A stretch of DNA of 64,000 nt from CAVYGN01 sp963796325 (GTDB lineage: Bacteria; Spirochaetota; Brevinematia; Brevinematales; JAOACQ01). Positions 1 to 8,101 of the stretch are shown piece after piece (position 1 is the stretch's first letter; each line of letters begins with the position of its first letter). The stretch is taken from NCBI GenBank assembly GCA_963796325.1, contig CAWCLF010000001.1:1426001-1490000 (forward strand). The letters are read 5' to 3'. The notes beneath the pieces were generated by a model. It was given only the letters and a program-made list of their open reading frames with translations, was not told the origin of the DNA and did no database searches. Both the position numbers and the translations under genes were made by a program.

Positions 1-722
1 TAATGGAAAGTGACAGCGAGGTGAGGATCGTTAGGAATAACAAAACCATTGTTCAGCTCGTATTCGGCGTTCCAGCTGTCTGCGCCGATTATAACGGTGC
101 GGGCGGGGTTAGTCTGGCGTATAACGGCCAGGACGTTGGAATTCATATCGTTTACCTGGATATTGTTCATGTTGGATTGGGGCTCGTTAAGTATCTCGAA
201 GATCAGGTTGGAAGGCTCGCTCTCGAAATTGGTTGAAATCTGCGCCCACAGGCTTTCCAATTTCGGCAGTTGATTCGTATAATCGTTATATATCCAGTTC
301 TCATGATGGGCGTTAAGGATAACCGTCATATTCCTTGCAAGGGCCCAGTTTACTACCGTTGTCACCCTCGACATCCAGACAGGATCGACAGTGTAGCCCG
401 AAACGAAATGATACATCCAGGTAACGGGTATCCGGACCGTGTTGAAACCGGCGTTGGTGTAAGCGTCGAAATACCAGGATTGCGCCGTTAAACCGCCGGT
501 CCAGCTTCCTTCCGTCGGAGTGGCGTCAAGTGTATTGCCCAGGTTTATGCCTCTCATAATTCCCGGATTCAACGGATTGGTAGCCCCGTTTGTCCAGCCT
601 GCAGACGAACTCGATGCCTGGGACGAAGCAGACGAGGATGAGCCGCTTCCAGGCGGCTGGCTGCATGCAATGAATGTAAATGTGGCAATTACAATTACAG
701 CCGTCATATAATTATAACGCAT
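1..722 (-). CDS. GH5-family cellulase-like lipoprotein, 3' part outside the window
   Basis: Secreted beta-glucan hydrolase of glycoside hydrolase family 5 (inference from motifs). The 240 residues seen begin with a lipoprotein signal peptide (lipobox FIAC, Cys20), then a Ser/Gly/Ala-rich linker to about residue 42. The TIM-barrel start follows, with GINLGNT (58-64), VRIPVTW (96-102), the paired HH of HHEN (139-140) and ILNEP, where Glu180 is the expected acid/base. The second catalytic Glu lies beyond the window. The ATG at 722 has a GGAGG ribosome site 7-8 bases upstream. It follows another lipoprotein gene on the same strand. The linker style matches the proteins at 943-2400 and 39404-40759. 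Confidence 0.88.
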   Translation of the reverse strand, partial: MRYNYMTAVIVIATFTFIACSQPPGSGSSSSASSQASSSSAGWTNGATNPLNPGIMRGINLGNTLDATPTEGSWTGGLTAQSWYFDAYTNAGFNTVRIPVTWMYHFVSGYTVDPVWMSRVTTVVNWALARNMTVILNAHHENWIYNDYTNQLPKLESLWAQISTNFESEPSNLIFEILNEPQSNMNNIQVNDMNSNVLAVIRQTNPARTVIIGADSWNAEYELNNGFVIPNDPHLAVTFH

Positions 723-809
723 ATTGCGTCCTCCGGATGATAAAATTGCATTCTTTTAAAAATTTAAAGTTTTTAAATATGAATGATAAAGAAATTTTCA
801 TGCTGTGAA

Positions 810-834
810 AAGACTGGACCTTCGGCCGGGTCTT
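810..834 (-). terminator. weak hairpin between the two lipoprotein genes
   Basis: On the minus strand an imperfect stem (AAGAC...GTCTT outer, GGCC/GGTCC inner, loop GAAG) is followed by TTTT. It lies after the stop of the gene at 943 and before the GH5 gene. Two internal mismatches make it a weak candidate. Confidence 0.3.
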
Positions 835-942
835 AGAGATCTGCCGGTTTTAACCAGTATAGCTTTTTAATGATTTAAAGTCAAAAAATAAAATGTTTTA
901 CGTGCCGGCATTTTTTTTACGTGTTACGTGAAAATATGATTT

Positions 943-2400
943 TCAGTAAATAGCGTTTGCCGAACTTCCAAGGGAATCCAGAACGGCCTTCTTGGTTCCC
1001 ATCCAGTAGCAGGCGTTGGTGAAACGATCCATGCCCGCCGTATAAATCGTGCCGCCGTTGACGTATATGGAATTCGCTATCGATGTGGCAGTGTCGAGAG
1101 TAGCCGGGGTAGAAGCGCTCCAGTAGCAGGCGTCCATCGCGCTGTCCCGCCCTGCAGTATATACCGCTCCGTTATAGGCGTATATGGAGGTTGCCGTGCT
1201 CGGGCTGGCTCCGAGGAGGTGCATTGTGGAATCGACCCAGTAGCAGGAGTCACCTGTCGACCAGTCGCATCCCGCCAGATAGAAAATACCGCCGGATACG
1301 GCCATGGAACTGCCGAATCCAGTGTTACCCACTATTAATACCGAATTGCTCCAGACGGCTGCTTCGCCCGCGCCGGAGGAATCATAGCCCCCCGCATAAA
1401 TAATATTGTTGGCAATATAAATTGAGCAAACGCTCCCGGTCGCAGAAGAGTCGAGGTTAGTCTCGGATTTTGCCGCCCAGAAGCATGGATGGCCTGAGTG
1501 GTCGTTTCCTCCAGTATAAACTACGCCGTTATAAACATAGATGCAATATGCATAACCTGAGCTGTCGAGATTTGTCTTTGTTGTTCCAGTCCAGAAGCAG
1601 ACATTGCCGATATCATCCATGCCGGCAGTGTAAACAACCCCGTTTGTTACGAAAATGGCATTTACCGATCCTCCCCCGGTATAGTCCAGGATTGTCTCAT
1701 TCGTGCCGAACCAGTAGCATGCGCGTTTCTGATGATCGTATCCGGCCGTGTAGATGCTCCAGACAGGGTACAAATTCAGGTTCGCGCTAATCGGGTAAGA
1801 TTGCCCCGTGAAATAGCTCGAGCCGTTCGAGTTTGTCCAGTAATCGAACCCGAACCCGTTCTTATATAGGCTGCCTGTGTTGCCGAACACTGTCACATTC
1901 TGCCCCTGCCGGTAAATAGCGGGGTCGGAAGGCGCGCTGCCGCTTTCACTGCCGGTGCTGTAATATGTAACTGTATATGTCGGATTCCATGATGCATAAA
2001 GGGTGAGGTTTGAGCTTCCCATCGTAAACTTCTGTCCCGGATTGTACACGGTGCCGCTCGCGTCCGAACGCGTATTCCAGTTGGTGAAGATAAAATGGCT
2101 TTTTGCCAGATTGCCCGTATTGCTAAGCACTGTTACAGTCTGGCCCGCGAGGTATCTGTTAGTATCAGAAGGTGCCAAACCGCCGCTGTTCCCGTTCCCG
2201 TCGTATGTTACGGTGTAAACGGAAGACGAACCGGCAGAATTGACGGAACTGGATGAACCGGAAGACGCTGAAGAAGATGAAATTGAGGAACCGCTGCTTC
2301 CGCCCCCGGAACTGCCTCCTGCGGGCGAACTGGAGCAGGCTGTAAAGATACCGAGTGCAAGCAACAGCATAAATACCGCTGTTAAACCGCTTCTCTTCAT
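943..2400 (-). CDS. lipoprotein with InlB B-type repeats and seven-fold Trp/Cys repeat domain
   Basis: Surface or periplasmic lipoprotein of unknown role. The lipobox FTAC puts the lipid Cys at residue 22 of the ATG-started protein, followed by a long Ser/Gly linker. Two InlB/Listeria-Bacteroides repeat domains follow (about residues 60-200; YTVTYDGNG and LYASW are typical). The C-terminal half has seven repeats of about 40 residues around a Y-x-A-G-x-D ... C-Y/F-W core, which resembles a propeller-like or solenoid array. A GTG at 2409 opens the frame slightly earlier, but AAGGAG lies 8 bases before the ATG at 2400, so 2400 is preferred. The array may bind glycan or protein; this is inference. 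Confidence 0.8.
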   Translation of the reverse strand: MKRSGLTAVFMLLLALGIFTACSSSPAGGSSGGGSSGSSISSSSASSGSSSSVNSAGSSSVYTVTYDGNGNSGGLAPSDTNRYLAGQTVTVLSNTGNLAKSHFIFTNWNTRSDASGTVYNPGQKFTMGSSNLTLYASWNPTYTVTYYSTGSESGSAPSDPAIYRQGQNVTVFGNTGSLYKNGFGFDYWTNSNGSSYFTGQSYPISANLNLYPVWSIYTAGYDHQKRACYWFGTNETILDYTGGGSVNAIFVTNGVVYTAGMDDIGNVCFWTGTTKTNLDSSGYAYCIYVYNGVVYTGGNDHSGHPCFWAAKSETNLDSSATGSVCSIYIANNIIYAGGYDSSGAGEAAVWSNSVLIVGNTGFGSSMAVSGGIFYLAGCDWSTGDSCYWVDSTMHLLGASPSTATSIYAYNGAVYTAGRDSAMDACYWSASTPATLDTATSIANSIYVNGGTIYTAGMDRFTNACYWMGTKKAVLDSLGSSANAIY

Positions 2401-3224
2401 ATTCTTCACTCCTTAAAATTTTCTCATATTCCGAACATATAATTTGTCATTTTTGACATTCACATCCCGCATTTTCCTTCCGCATTGCTCCATAAAACTC
2501 TGCCTGTATCTTTATCCGATCTATGGTTATACCATGGTCAAACGGGAAATCTCGGTTTAAGCTATGACCGCTCCGGTTCAAATACGCCTCTTCCTGAGCT
2601 GGTCGAGGTTGATTGCCAGGATGATGATAAAACCCTGGATCGCCTGCAGCCGTATGCTGAAACCATTAATCTGAGATTTCCAAAATAACACTGTCATATT
2701 CCCATTTTGAGAATCTCTCCATTATAAAAAAAATTATAACGCGTAGAATTAGCATTGTCAATTGCAAATTGTGATATTTTTATCATAAAACCCTGCCTTG
2801 CTTATAATTACTATGCTTGTCGTGCATTATTTCCCCCGCGGGCAACGATCGGTTCCAGTACTGCTTTCAAATCCTTTTGCTCTGTGTACATTCCCTTCCC
2901 GCAGCAGGGCAAACTCTAAAACAATTTTGCATCCGGGAAATATGGGTTGATATATTTCCTGTATATAGGTAATATTTCATATATATTTTTCAGACAGTCG
3001 CGGGCTAACATGGATAGTGCAGAACTCGGGGACAGCCTGAAATGACAAATTTTATTTTCAAGTTACTTGAAAAATAAAATTATTCATGATAGAATATCCA
3101 GAAGAGTAAGATTAAATTGAATATTCAGAAAAATAAGAATATTTATACCGGTAAGAATAACTGTGCGGTTTATGTCATTATAAGCGCTTAGTTTTTTATC
3201 ATAAAGAAAATAAGGAGTTATTAG
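2401..3224. other. gene-poor stretch with no recognisable gene
   Basis: About 820 bases lie between divergent genes. A 67-codon frame at 2485-2688 on the plus strand has no convincing ribosome site and resembles nothing I know. A perfect 10-base palindrome TAAGCGCTTA (around 3180-3190) lies about 35 bases before the gene at 3225 and could be an operator. The rest is AT-rich with no visible structure. Confidence 0.5.
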
Positions 3225-3512
3225 ATGGCTCGACAAAAAAAAGAAAAGAAAGAATGCACCCCCGATCAAGTCAGTGGAGTATCCTGCTGTCAGGAAAGCA
3301 AATGTCAAATTGAAGCTCTCGTTACAGTAGATGAGAGGGGACAGATGGTCCTTCCGAAGGAGGCAAGGGACAAGGCGGATATCAAAGCCGGCGATAAACT
3401 GGCTTTGATCAGCTGGACAACGGAAGGCAAAACGATGTGTTTTTCCCTGATGAAATCGGAAGAACTGGGTTTATTTGTTAAGGATTATCTCGGCCCTATA
3501 ATGAACAGTTAA
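3225..3512 (+). CDS. HgcAB-associated protein, AbrB/MazE-type DNA-binding domain
   Basis: Small (95 residues) AbrB-fold protein. After a Lys-rich start and a Cys-containing segment (ECTPDQ, SCCQESKCQ), the swapped-hairpin domain has the typical VDERGQMVLPKEAR...IKAGDKLAL pattern (about 36-65). The LGPIMNS tail is typical of the family named for its frequent neighbours hgcA/hgcB of mercury methylation, but no hgcAB is in this window. AAGGAG lies 7 bases before the ATG. A membrane protein gene follows after 13 bases, so they probably form one transcript. A metal- or thiol-responsive regulator role is inference from the Cys residues. Confidence 0.75.
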   Translation: MARQKKEKKECTPDQVSGVSCCQESKCQIEALVTVDERGQMVLPKEARDKADIKAGDKLALISWTTEGKTMCFSLMKSEELGLFVKDYLGPIMNS

Positions 3513-3525
3513 AAGGAGGTACAAA

Positions 3526-3912
3526 ATGTTTAGAAAAATTTTAGTAATAGCCGGCGGTGTATTGGCTTTCATATGGGGCGCCACTCATATAATAATCCCA
3601 ACGAATGACATTGCAAACGGTGTTTACGGAGCTCTGTCGATCAACAATAAAAACATAATTTTAATGGAATGGATCAATGAGGGATTTACCCTGATCTTTA
3701 TCGGCCTGCTTGTTGTTGCGGCCGAAATTATCAATAAAGATAATAATAAAACAACAAAATTGATTTTCATATTGTCGCCCGTCATGCTGTTTTCAATGGC
3801 AATATTATCTTTATTTACAGGCTATAATATAGATTTCCTGCCATTTAAATTATGCCCCTATATTTTTTCGCTTTCCGGGTTATTGATATTACAGGGAGCT
3901 TTCAGGAAATAA
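3526..3912 (+). CDS. small four-helix membrane protein, unknown function
   Basis: This 128-residue protein has about four hydrophobic segments (near 5-22, 45-65, 77-95 and 105-125) and short polar loops, including NKDNNKTTK between helices 2 and 3. AAAGGAGG lies just upstream of the ATG, and the gene starts 13 bases after the HgcAB-associated protein gene. I do not recognise the family. No metal-binding motif stands out. The gene converges on acr3. Confidence 0.65.
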   Translation: MFRKILVIAGGVLAFIWGATHIIIPTNDIANGVYGALSINNKNIILMEWINEGFTLIFIGLLVVAAEIINKDNNKTTKLIFILSPVMLFSMAILSLFTGYNIDFLPFKLCPYIFSLSGLLILQGAFRK

Positions 3913-3930
3913 CGGCCCTCGGCGGCAAAT

Positions 3931-3945
3931 TGCCGGAATCCGGCA
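3931..3945. terminator. short hairpin between convergent genes
   Basis: TGCCGG and CCGGCA pair around the three-base loop AAT. It lies between the ends of the membrane protein gene and acr3. There is no T-run, so it is only a candidate bidirectional terminator. Confidence 0.25.
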
Positions 3946-3979
3946 GTTGTCGCTGTAAGTCATAACGGCCTCCATTAAA

Positions 3980-5017
3980 TTAAATATTTTTTAACTTCAA
4001 TGAGATATTTACAAGTATAATCATCACCGGCACCTCAATAAGAGGTCCTATTATTGCAGCGAAAGCCTGCCCGGAAGAAATTCCGAATATAGCTATGGAT
4101 ACAGCTATAGCCAGTTCAAAATCGTTGCTCGCGGCGGAGAATGAAACCGCGACAGCTTCTTCATGGCTGGCTTTGAGCCTTTTCGCGGAAAAGAATGTCA
4201 AAAACCACATCAGGAAAAAATAAATTATATAGGGTATGGCTATACGGAATACATCAAAAGGAGATTGAACAATCATTTTACCTTTCAGGGAAAACATGAT
4301 AATGATTGTAAAAAGGAGCGCAAAAAGTGTGATCGGGCTGATCACCGGTGTAAATTTAGAGTCATACCACAGGTTCCCTTTTTTCCTGACAAGGAAAAAG
4401 CGGGTCAGGAAACCGGCCAGAAAGGGTATGCCCAGGTATATCAATACTGTTTTCGCGGATTCCCATATCGAAACATTGATATTCAATCCTTTTACCAGGC
4501 CTAATACTCCTAACCCAATATTTATGAAAACATAAATATAAAAAGCATATAGTAAAATCTGGAATATAGCGTTTAAAGCCACGATCCCGACACCCAGTTC
4601 CCTCTTTCCGCCAGCCAGGTCGTTCCAGACGATGACCATTGCAATGCAGCGGGCAAGACCGACTAAAACAACTCCAATCATGAATTCCGGTTTATCCTGG
4701 AGGAATAAAACAGCCAGAATAAACATGACGATCGGCCCTATCAGCCAGTTCTGGATCATTGATAAAACGAATAACTTTTTATTGGAAAAAGCTTTTCCAA
4801 ATTCTTCATATTTAACCTTGGCAAGCGGAGGGTACATCATAAGAATCAACCCGACCGCAATCGGTATTGACGTGGTTCCCAGCTGGAAGGATGCAACTCC
4901 TTGTGCCAGACCGGGGAATGCAAACCCCAATATGATCCCGGCCGTCATGGCTATAAATATCCAGAACGTAAGAAACCGGTCAACTAAAGATAACTTTTTT
5001 ATCGTACTTTCAGGCAT
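3980..5017 (-). CDS. acr3: Acr3-type arsenite efflux permease
   Basis: Inner-membrane pump that exports arsenite (As(III)). It has 345 residues and about ten hydrophobic segments, normal for the Acr3 family. The two family hallmarks are visible: Cys124 in LARCIAMVIVWNDLA and Glu301 in SNDFELAIAV, both implicated in transport in characterised Acr3 proteins. AAGGAG lies upstream of the ATG. The gene diverges from arsR, whose product should repress both through the dyad between the two promoters. No ArsC reductase gene is nearby, so either arsenate is reduced elsewhere or the cell meets mainly arsenite. Confidence 0.93.
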   Translation of the reverse strand: MPESTIKKLSLVDRFLTFWIFIAMTAGIILGFAFPGLAQGVASFQLGTTSIPIAVGLILMMYPPLAKVKYEEFGKAFSNKKLFVLSMIQNWLIGPIVMFILAVLFLQDKPEFMIGVVLVGLARCIAMVIVWNDLAGGKRELGVGIVALNAIFQILLYAFYIYVFINIGLGVLGLVKGLNINVSIWESAKTVLIYLGIPFLAGFLTRFFLVRKKGNLWYDSKFTPVISPITLFALLFTIIIMFSLKGKMIVQSPFDVFRIAIPYIIYFFLMWFLTFFSAKRLKASHEEAVAVSFSAASNDFELAIAVSIAIFGISSGQAFAAIIGPLIEVPVMIILVNISLKLKNI

Positions 5018-5033
5018 TATTTACTCCTTATTC

Positions 5034-5107
5034 TTGACCGATCATAAATCTTATATTACAATAACATTATATGAGTATATAGTAATATACAAAATACCAG
5101 GAGTCAA
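5034..5107. promoter_or_regulatory. face-to-face arsR and acr3 promoters around one dyad
   Basis: On the plus strand TTGACC (5034-5039), a 17-base spacer and TACAAT (5057-5062) drive arsR. On the minus strand TTGACT (5107-5102), a 17-base spacer and TACTAT (5084-5079) drive acr3. The predicted starts fall at about 5069 and 5072, on a TATATGAGTATATA-type dyad (about 5067-5081). One bound ArsR dimer could block both. The transcripts would overlap each other's promoter region. Confidence 0.65.
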
Positions 5108-5112
5108 GAAAC

Positions 5113-5457
5113 ATGAATGATTATTTAAAAGTCTTACATGCTCTGGCTGATGAAAGCAGATTACGGATACTGAATCTAATGTATGAAAGAGAACTTTGCG
5201 TCTGCGATATTATTCATGTCATTGGAGTCAAGCAATCCAATGCGTCAAGGCATTTAACGGTTTTAAAGAATGCCGGGATCATCCGGAGCAGAAAATCAGC
5301 CCAATGGAATCATCATTATCTGGTCAAAGAGGAATTGCCGGACTATATGAATTCACTGATACTCAATGTCCTGCGGAAACAAAAGCTCTTCCGGGATGAC
5401 CTGAACAAACTGAAAGCAATAGTAAAGGATCTGTGTAAAAATATTTTGTATCCTTGA
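5113..5457 (+). CDS. arsR: ArsR-family arsenite-responsive repressor
   Basis: Winged-helix repressor of 114 residues. Helix alpha-3 carries the classical metalloid site ELCVCD with Cys29 and Cys31, and the recognition helix reads QSNASRHLTVLKNAGI. As(III) or Sb(III) binding to the Cys pair releases the operator in known ArsR proteins. AGGAG lies 9 bases before the ATG. It diverges from acr3, which fixes its likely target. The wing GIIRSRKSAQWNHHYLV is typical of the family. Confidence 0.93.
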   Translation: MNDYLKVLHALADESRLRILNLMYERELCVCDIIHVIGVKQSNASRHLTVLKNAGIIRSRKSAQWNHHYLVKEELPDYMNSLILNVLRKQKLFRDDLNKLKAIVKDLCKNILYP

Positions 5458-5573
5458 ATAAGCCGCAGTGTTTTAACAAAATACTTTTCGAGTCACATGA
5501 TTTCATAGTTAGGCCATTATTTGAACAATCTCTATTAAGCATTTATAATTTCATATAAAAATAGGAATTTTGA

Positions 5574-6308
5574 ATGAAACAGGTAAATCCCGATTACGGC
5601 TGGGATGGCAACCCGCGGGCTACGATCATTACTTTGATAATAGCTGTCGTAACCGATGCAACCCTTATTGTTTCACTTTTTTTTTTACATGAGCTTTTAT
5701 TTCGTTTAGCCGCTTGTGTTATTTTGATTTTCGGGATTGTTATTTTGTACAGAGTGACCAAGTTGATCATTTATATAAGGATTGGAAAATTAAAGCACAG
5801 GGATGCTATATTATCAAATATTGAATGGAAGGGAAACGAAACCGTCCTTGATGTCGGAACAGGACATGGCTTGCTTATGATCGGTGCCGCTAAAAAACTG
5901 CCGTATGGGAAGTCGATTGGGATTGACATCTGGAGACAGCAGGATATGGCGGTTAATATAGCTGACAGTGCAATTAAGAACGCTGAAATAGAAAATGTTT
6001 CCGGCAGGATTGAGATTAAAAACGAAAATATAATAAAAACATCTTTTCCCGGAGGTTATTTTGATATTGTACTTTCAAATCTATGCCTTCATAATATACA
6101 TTCGAAAAATGAAAGGTACAGCGCTTGCCTGGAAATTTACCGTATCCTTAAACCCGGAGGGATTGTCATAATATCCGACGCGGCTTATTTTTTTATTAAA
6201 GAATACAAAGATGTTTTCTCTAAGGCTGGAATGTCTGTCAGGATTGAAAAAACCAAATTTCCACCACGGGGATTCTGGTTTAACACAGTAATAGCCATAA
6301 AAAATTAA
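5574..6308 (+). CDS. membrane-anchored class I SAM-dependent methyltransferase
   Basis: The protein has 244 residues. Two hydrophobic segments (about 20-65) precede a Rossmann methyltransferase domain with motif I VLDVGTGHG, an acidic end of strand 2 (IGIDIW) and motif IV-like FDIVLSNLCLHN. The substrate is unknown. ArsM-type arsenite methyltransferases use conserved Cys residues that are not evident here, so that role is not supported despite the nearby arsR. A close paralogue with the same layout lies at 25514-26233. AGGA lies 8 bases before the ATG. Confidence 0.82.
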   Translation: MKQVNPDYGWDGNPRATIITLIIAVVTDATLIVSLFFLHELLFRLAACVILIFGIVILYRVTKLIIYIRIGKLKHRDAILSNIEWKGNETVLDVGTGHGLLMIGAAKKLPYGKSIGIDIWRQQDMAVNIADSAIKNAEIENVSGRIEIKNENIIKTSFPGGYFDIVLSNLCLHNIHSKNERYSACLEIYRILKPGGIVIISDAAYFFIKEYKDVFSKAGMSVRIEKTKFPPRGFWFNTVIAIKN

Positions 6309-6488
6309 ATTAATTATCCACTATAATTTTGTGAAAATAACAGGTTTTCACAGGTAAGTATTCCTGACCGGACTATTACTTTGTTAAAATCTGCAGGATT
6401 CACACCCCCTGAAAATTTGCCCTCGATAGGCCCTTATTTCACCACCTTCTGTTTTTTTTAGTATATTTATTTCAAAGGAGGTTCGGAT

Positions 6489-7043
6489 ATGAGAAAACTC
6501 ATATGGCAAGTGACCGTTTCCTTAGATGGTTTTGCGGACCACACGGTAGTGCATGCTGACGATGAATTAGATGAATTATTCGAGTTTTCAATTAATCAAA
6601 TGGATGAAATGGAATTTTTGTTGTTCGGGCGTGTGACTTATCAACTTATGGAAGTCTGGCACCAAACCCCTGACGATCCTAAAGCCACTAAGAAGATGAT
6701 CGAATTTGCGAATAAGTTCAATGCGAAACCAAAGATTATTTTTTCACGATCTCTTCAGGAAGTGAGGGAAAATGAAAGGCTGGTAAAAAAGGATGCAGTA
6801 GAAGAAGTTATAAAGTTGAAACAGCAGTCCGGCAAGAACCTATTGATATCCGGTTTAGCCCTTCCTCAAGAATTTATAAGACAAGGTTTGATTGACGAAT
6901 ATCTACTTTTAATTCTACCGACTATCGTGGGGAAAGGGAAGCGTTTATTCGATAATTTGGAAGACAGGAAAAGTCTTAAACTTATTTATACTAATACATT
7001 TAAGTCCGGTGTTGTTGTTTTGCGCTATTCCTCCGAAAAGTGA
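6489..7043 (+). CDS. dihydrofolate reductase / RibD C-terminal family protein
   Basis: This 184-residue protein belongs to the RibD_C/DHFR-like family (YyaP/YwjB type), probable NADPH-dependent reductases of unknown substrate. Seen: the N-terminal VSLDGFAD strand-turn, FLLFGRVTYQLM (nucleotide-site helix), KIIFSRSLQ, the GKNLLISGLALPQ loop and LIDEYLLLILPTIVGKGKRLF. Length is normal. A strong AAAGGAGG site precedes the ATG. A decayed homologue lies at 9080-9510. Confidence 0.85.
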   Translation: MRKLIWQVTVSLDGFADHTVVHADDELDELFEFSINQMDEMEFLLFGRVTYQLMEVWHQTPDDPKATKKMIEFANKFNAKPKIIFSRSLQEVRENERLVKKDAVEEVIKLKQQSGKNLLISGLALPQEFIRQGLIDEYLLLILPTIVGKGKRLFDNLEDRKSLKLIYTNTFKSGVVVLRYSSEK

Positions 7044-7140
7044 TTGAATAATTGCGCTATCCGAAAAGTCATAAATAAGCGGCAATATTTAAACCGGGAT
7101 AAGCATTTTAAAGGGATTGAAAATTAATTTACCAGGAACC

Positions 7141-7169
7141 TTGACAATGAAAATATTTAGTGCTATCAT
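7141..7169 (+). promoter_or_regulatory. promoter of the second arsR-type gene
   Basis: TTGACA (7141-7146), a 17-base spacer and TATCAT (7164-7169) lie upstream of the regulator at 7218. An AT-rich imperfect dyad (about 7173-7200, GATGATCG...ATGATT) covers the start region and could be the ArsR operator. Confidence 0.55.
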
Positions 7170-7217
7170 ATAGATGATCGTTTATATATATAATGATTTA
7201 TATAAAAGGATGCTTAT

Positions 7218-7556
7218 ATGGATGAGGCGCTAAAACTCCAGATTTACTTTCAGATTCTCGGGGATTCCAATCGTTTAAGAATAATCAAATTCATCGGCAA
7301 TAAGGAATGTTCCGTTTCCGAAATCGTCGATAACACAAAACTTTCTCAACCTCTTGTTTCGCATCATCTGCGCGTTTTAAGGGAGAACCAGGTGCTTGAA
7401 ACAAAAAGAAAAGGGGCATTTATCTATTATAAGCTAAAAGATGACAGGCTTCTAAGCGCACTGGGCATCTTCCTGGAAATAGTCAGCTGCCTGAACGAGG
7501 ATAAAATGTCAAAGCCTATGTTTTCGGTACCTGGCTGGTGGGATATGTGTAAATAA
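7218..7556 (+). CDS. ArsR-family winged-helix regulator
   Basis: This 112-residue ArsR/SmtB-fold regulator has the recognition helix LSQPLVSHHLRVLRENQVL and wing KRKGAFIYYKL. It lacks the CxC arsenic site of the arsR at 5113. Its Cys residues are Cys31 at the alpha-3 start, one in the VSCLNED helix and one at the C-terminus (WWDMCK), so any metal site would be of another type. It is followed after 32 bases by the Met-rich protein gene and then a secreted protein gene, a likely operon that it controls. A consensus-like promoter and dyad sit upstream. Confidence 0.87.
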   Translation: MDEALKLQIYFQILGDSNRLRIIKFIGNKECSVSEIVDNTKLSQPLVSHHLRVLRENQVLETKRKGAFIYYKLKDDRLLSALGIFLEIVSCLNEDKMSKPMFSVPGWWDMCK

Positions 7557-7588
7557 TATTCAAAGCATAATAAAGGAGGAAATATTTT

Positions 7589-8101
7589 ATGGGTTTCAAG
7601 GAAAAAATGATGGAAGGAATGATGAAGAAAATGTCTTCGTCGGAAAAAAAAGATATGATGGATAACATGATGGAAAGCTTTTTTTCAAATATGACCGGTG
7701 AAGAAAAGCAGGATATGATGAAAAACATGATGCCCAAAATGATGGGTTCGATGATGGGCGGGGGCATGGGAGAAATGACGGACGAAGGCGGCGGCCCCAT
7801 GGACATGTGCAAAGGTATGATGGAGTCGATGGCAAAAAACTCGGATATGGCCAGTTTCGCCATTCCCGAGGTAAGGGACCTCTTTGAAGAATGGGTAATT
7901 CAGATAGAAGAAGAAATTATGAACCTGATGGACGGTAAAAAGGAAATAACGCCGGAAGATATAGCAAAGGAGCTTAAAATCTCAAAAAAGAGCGCCATTT
8001 ATTTCGCCTCGCGTCTTGCTCAGAGCGGTAAGATCTCATTGATAATCAAGATTGATAATCAAGAAAGAGGAAGGAGAGAAAAATGCATAACCTGTCCGTG
8101 A
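7589..8101 (+). CDS. methionine-rich protein with C-terminal winged-helix-like segment
   Basis: This 170-residue cytoplasmic protein has no signal peptide. About 27 of the first 90 residues are Met, arranged as MM pairs in tandem units such as EKKDMMDNMM and EKQDMMKNMM, then MGGGMGEM and MDMCKGMM. The C-terminal 80 residues (EVRDLFEEW..., ITPEDIAKELKISKKSAIYFASRLAQSGKI) look like a helix-turn-helix or winged helix. Met clusters bind soft metals such as Cu(I), Ag(I) or Hg(II) in other proteins, so a metal-buffering or sensing role is inferred. It follows an ArsR-type gene, and its last 19 bases overlap the next start, suggesting translational coupling. I do not know this architecture as a named family. 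Confidence 0.7.
   Translation: MGFKEKMMEGMMKKMSSSEKKDMMDNMMESFFSNMTGEEKQDMMKNMMPKMMGSMMGGGMGEMTDEGGGPMDMCKGMMESMAKNSDMASFAIPEVRDLFEEWVIQIEEEIMNLMDGKKEITPEDIAKELKISKKSAIYFASRLAQSGKISLIIKIDNQERGRREKCITCP

Noticed and set aside
2485..2688. 67-codon plus-strand frame in the left intergenic region
   Set aside because: No ribosome site, no family resemblance, and it lies in a gene-poor stretch; most likely chance.
3084..3308. 74-codon minus-strand frame
   Set aside because: Lies over the start of the HgcAB-associated gene, whose ribosome site and family match are clear.
5574..6308. ArsM arsenite methyltransferase
   Set aside because: The conserved Cys residues of ArsM are not seen and the N-terminal membrane anchor is atypical.
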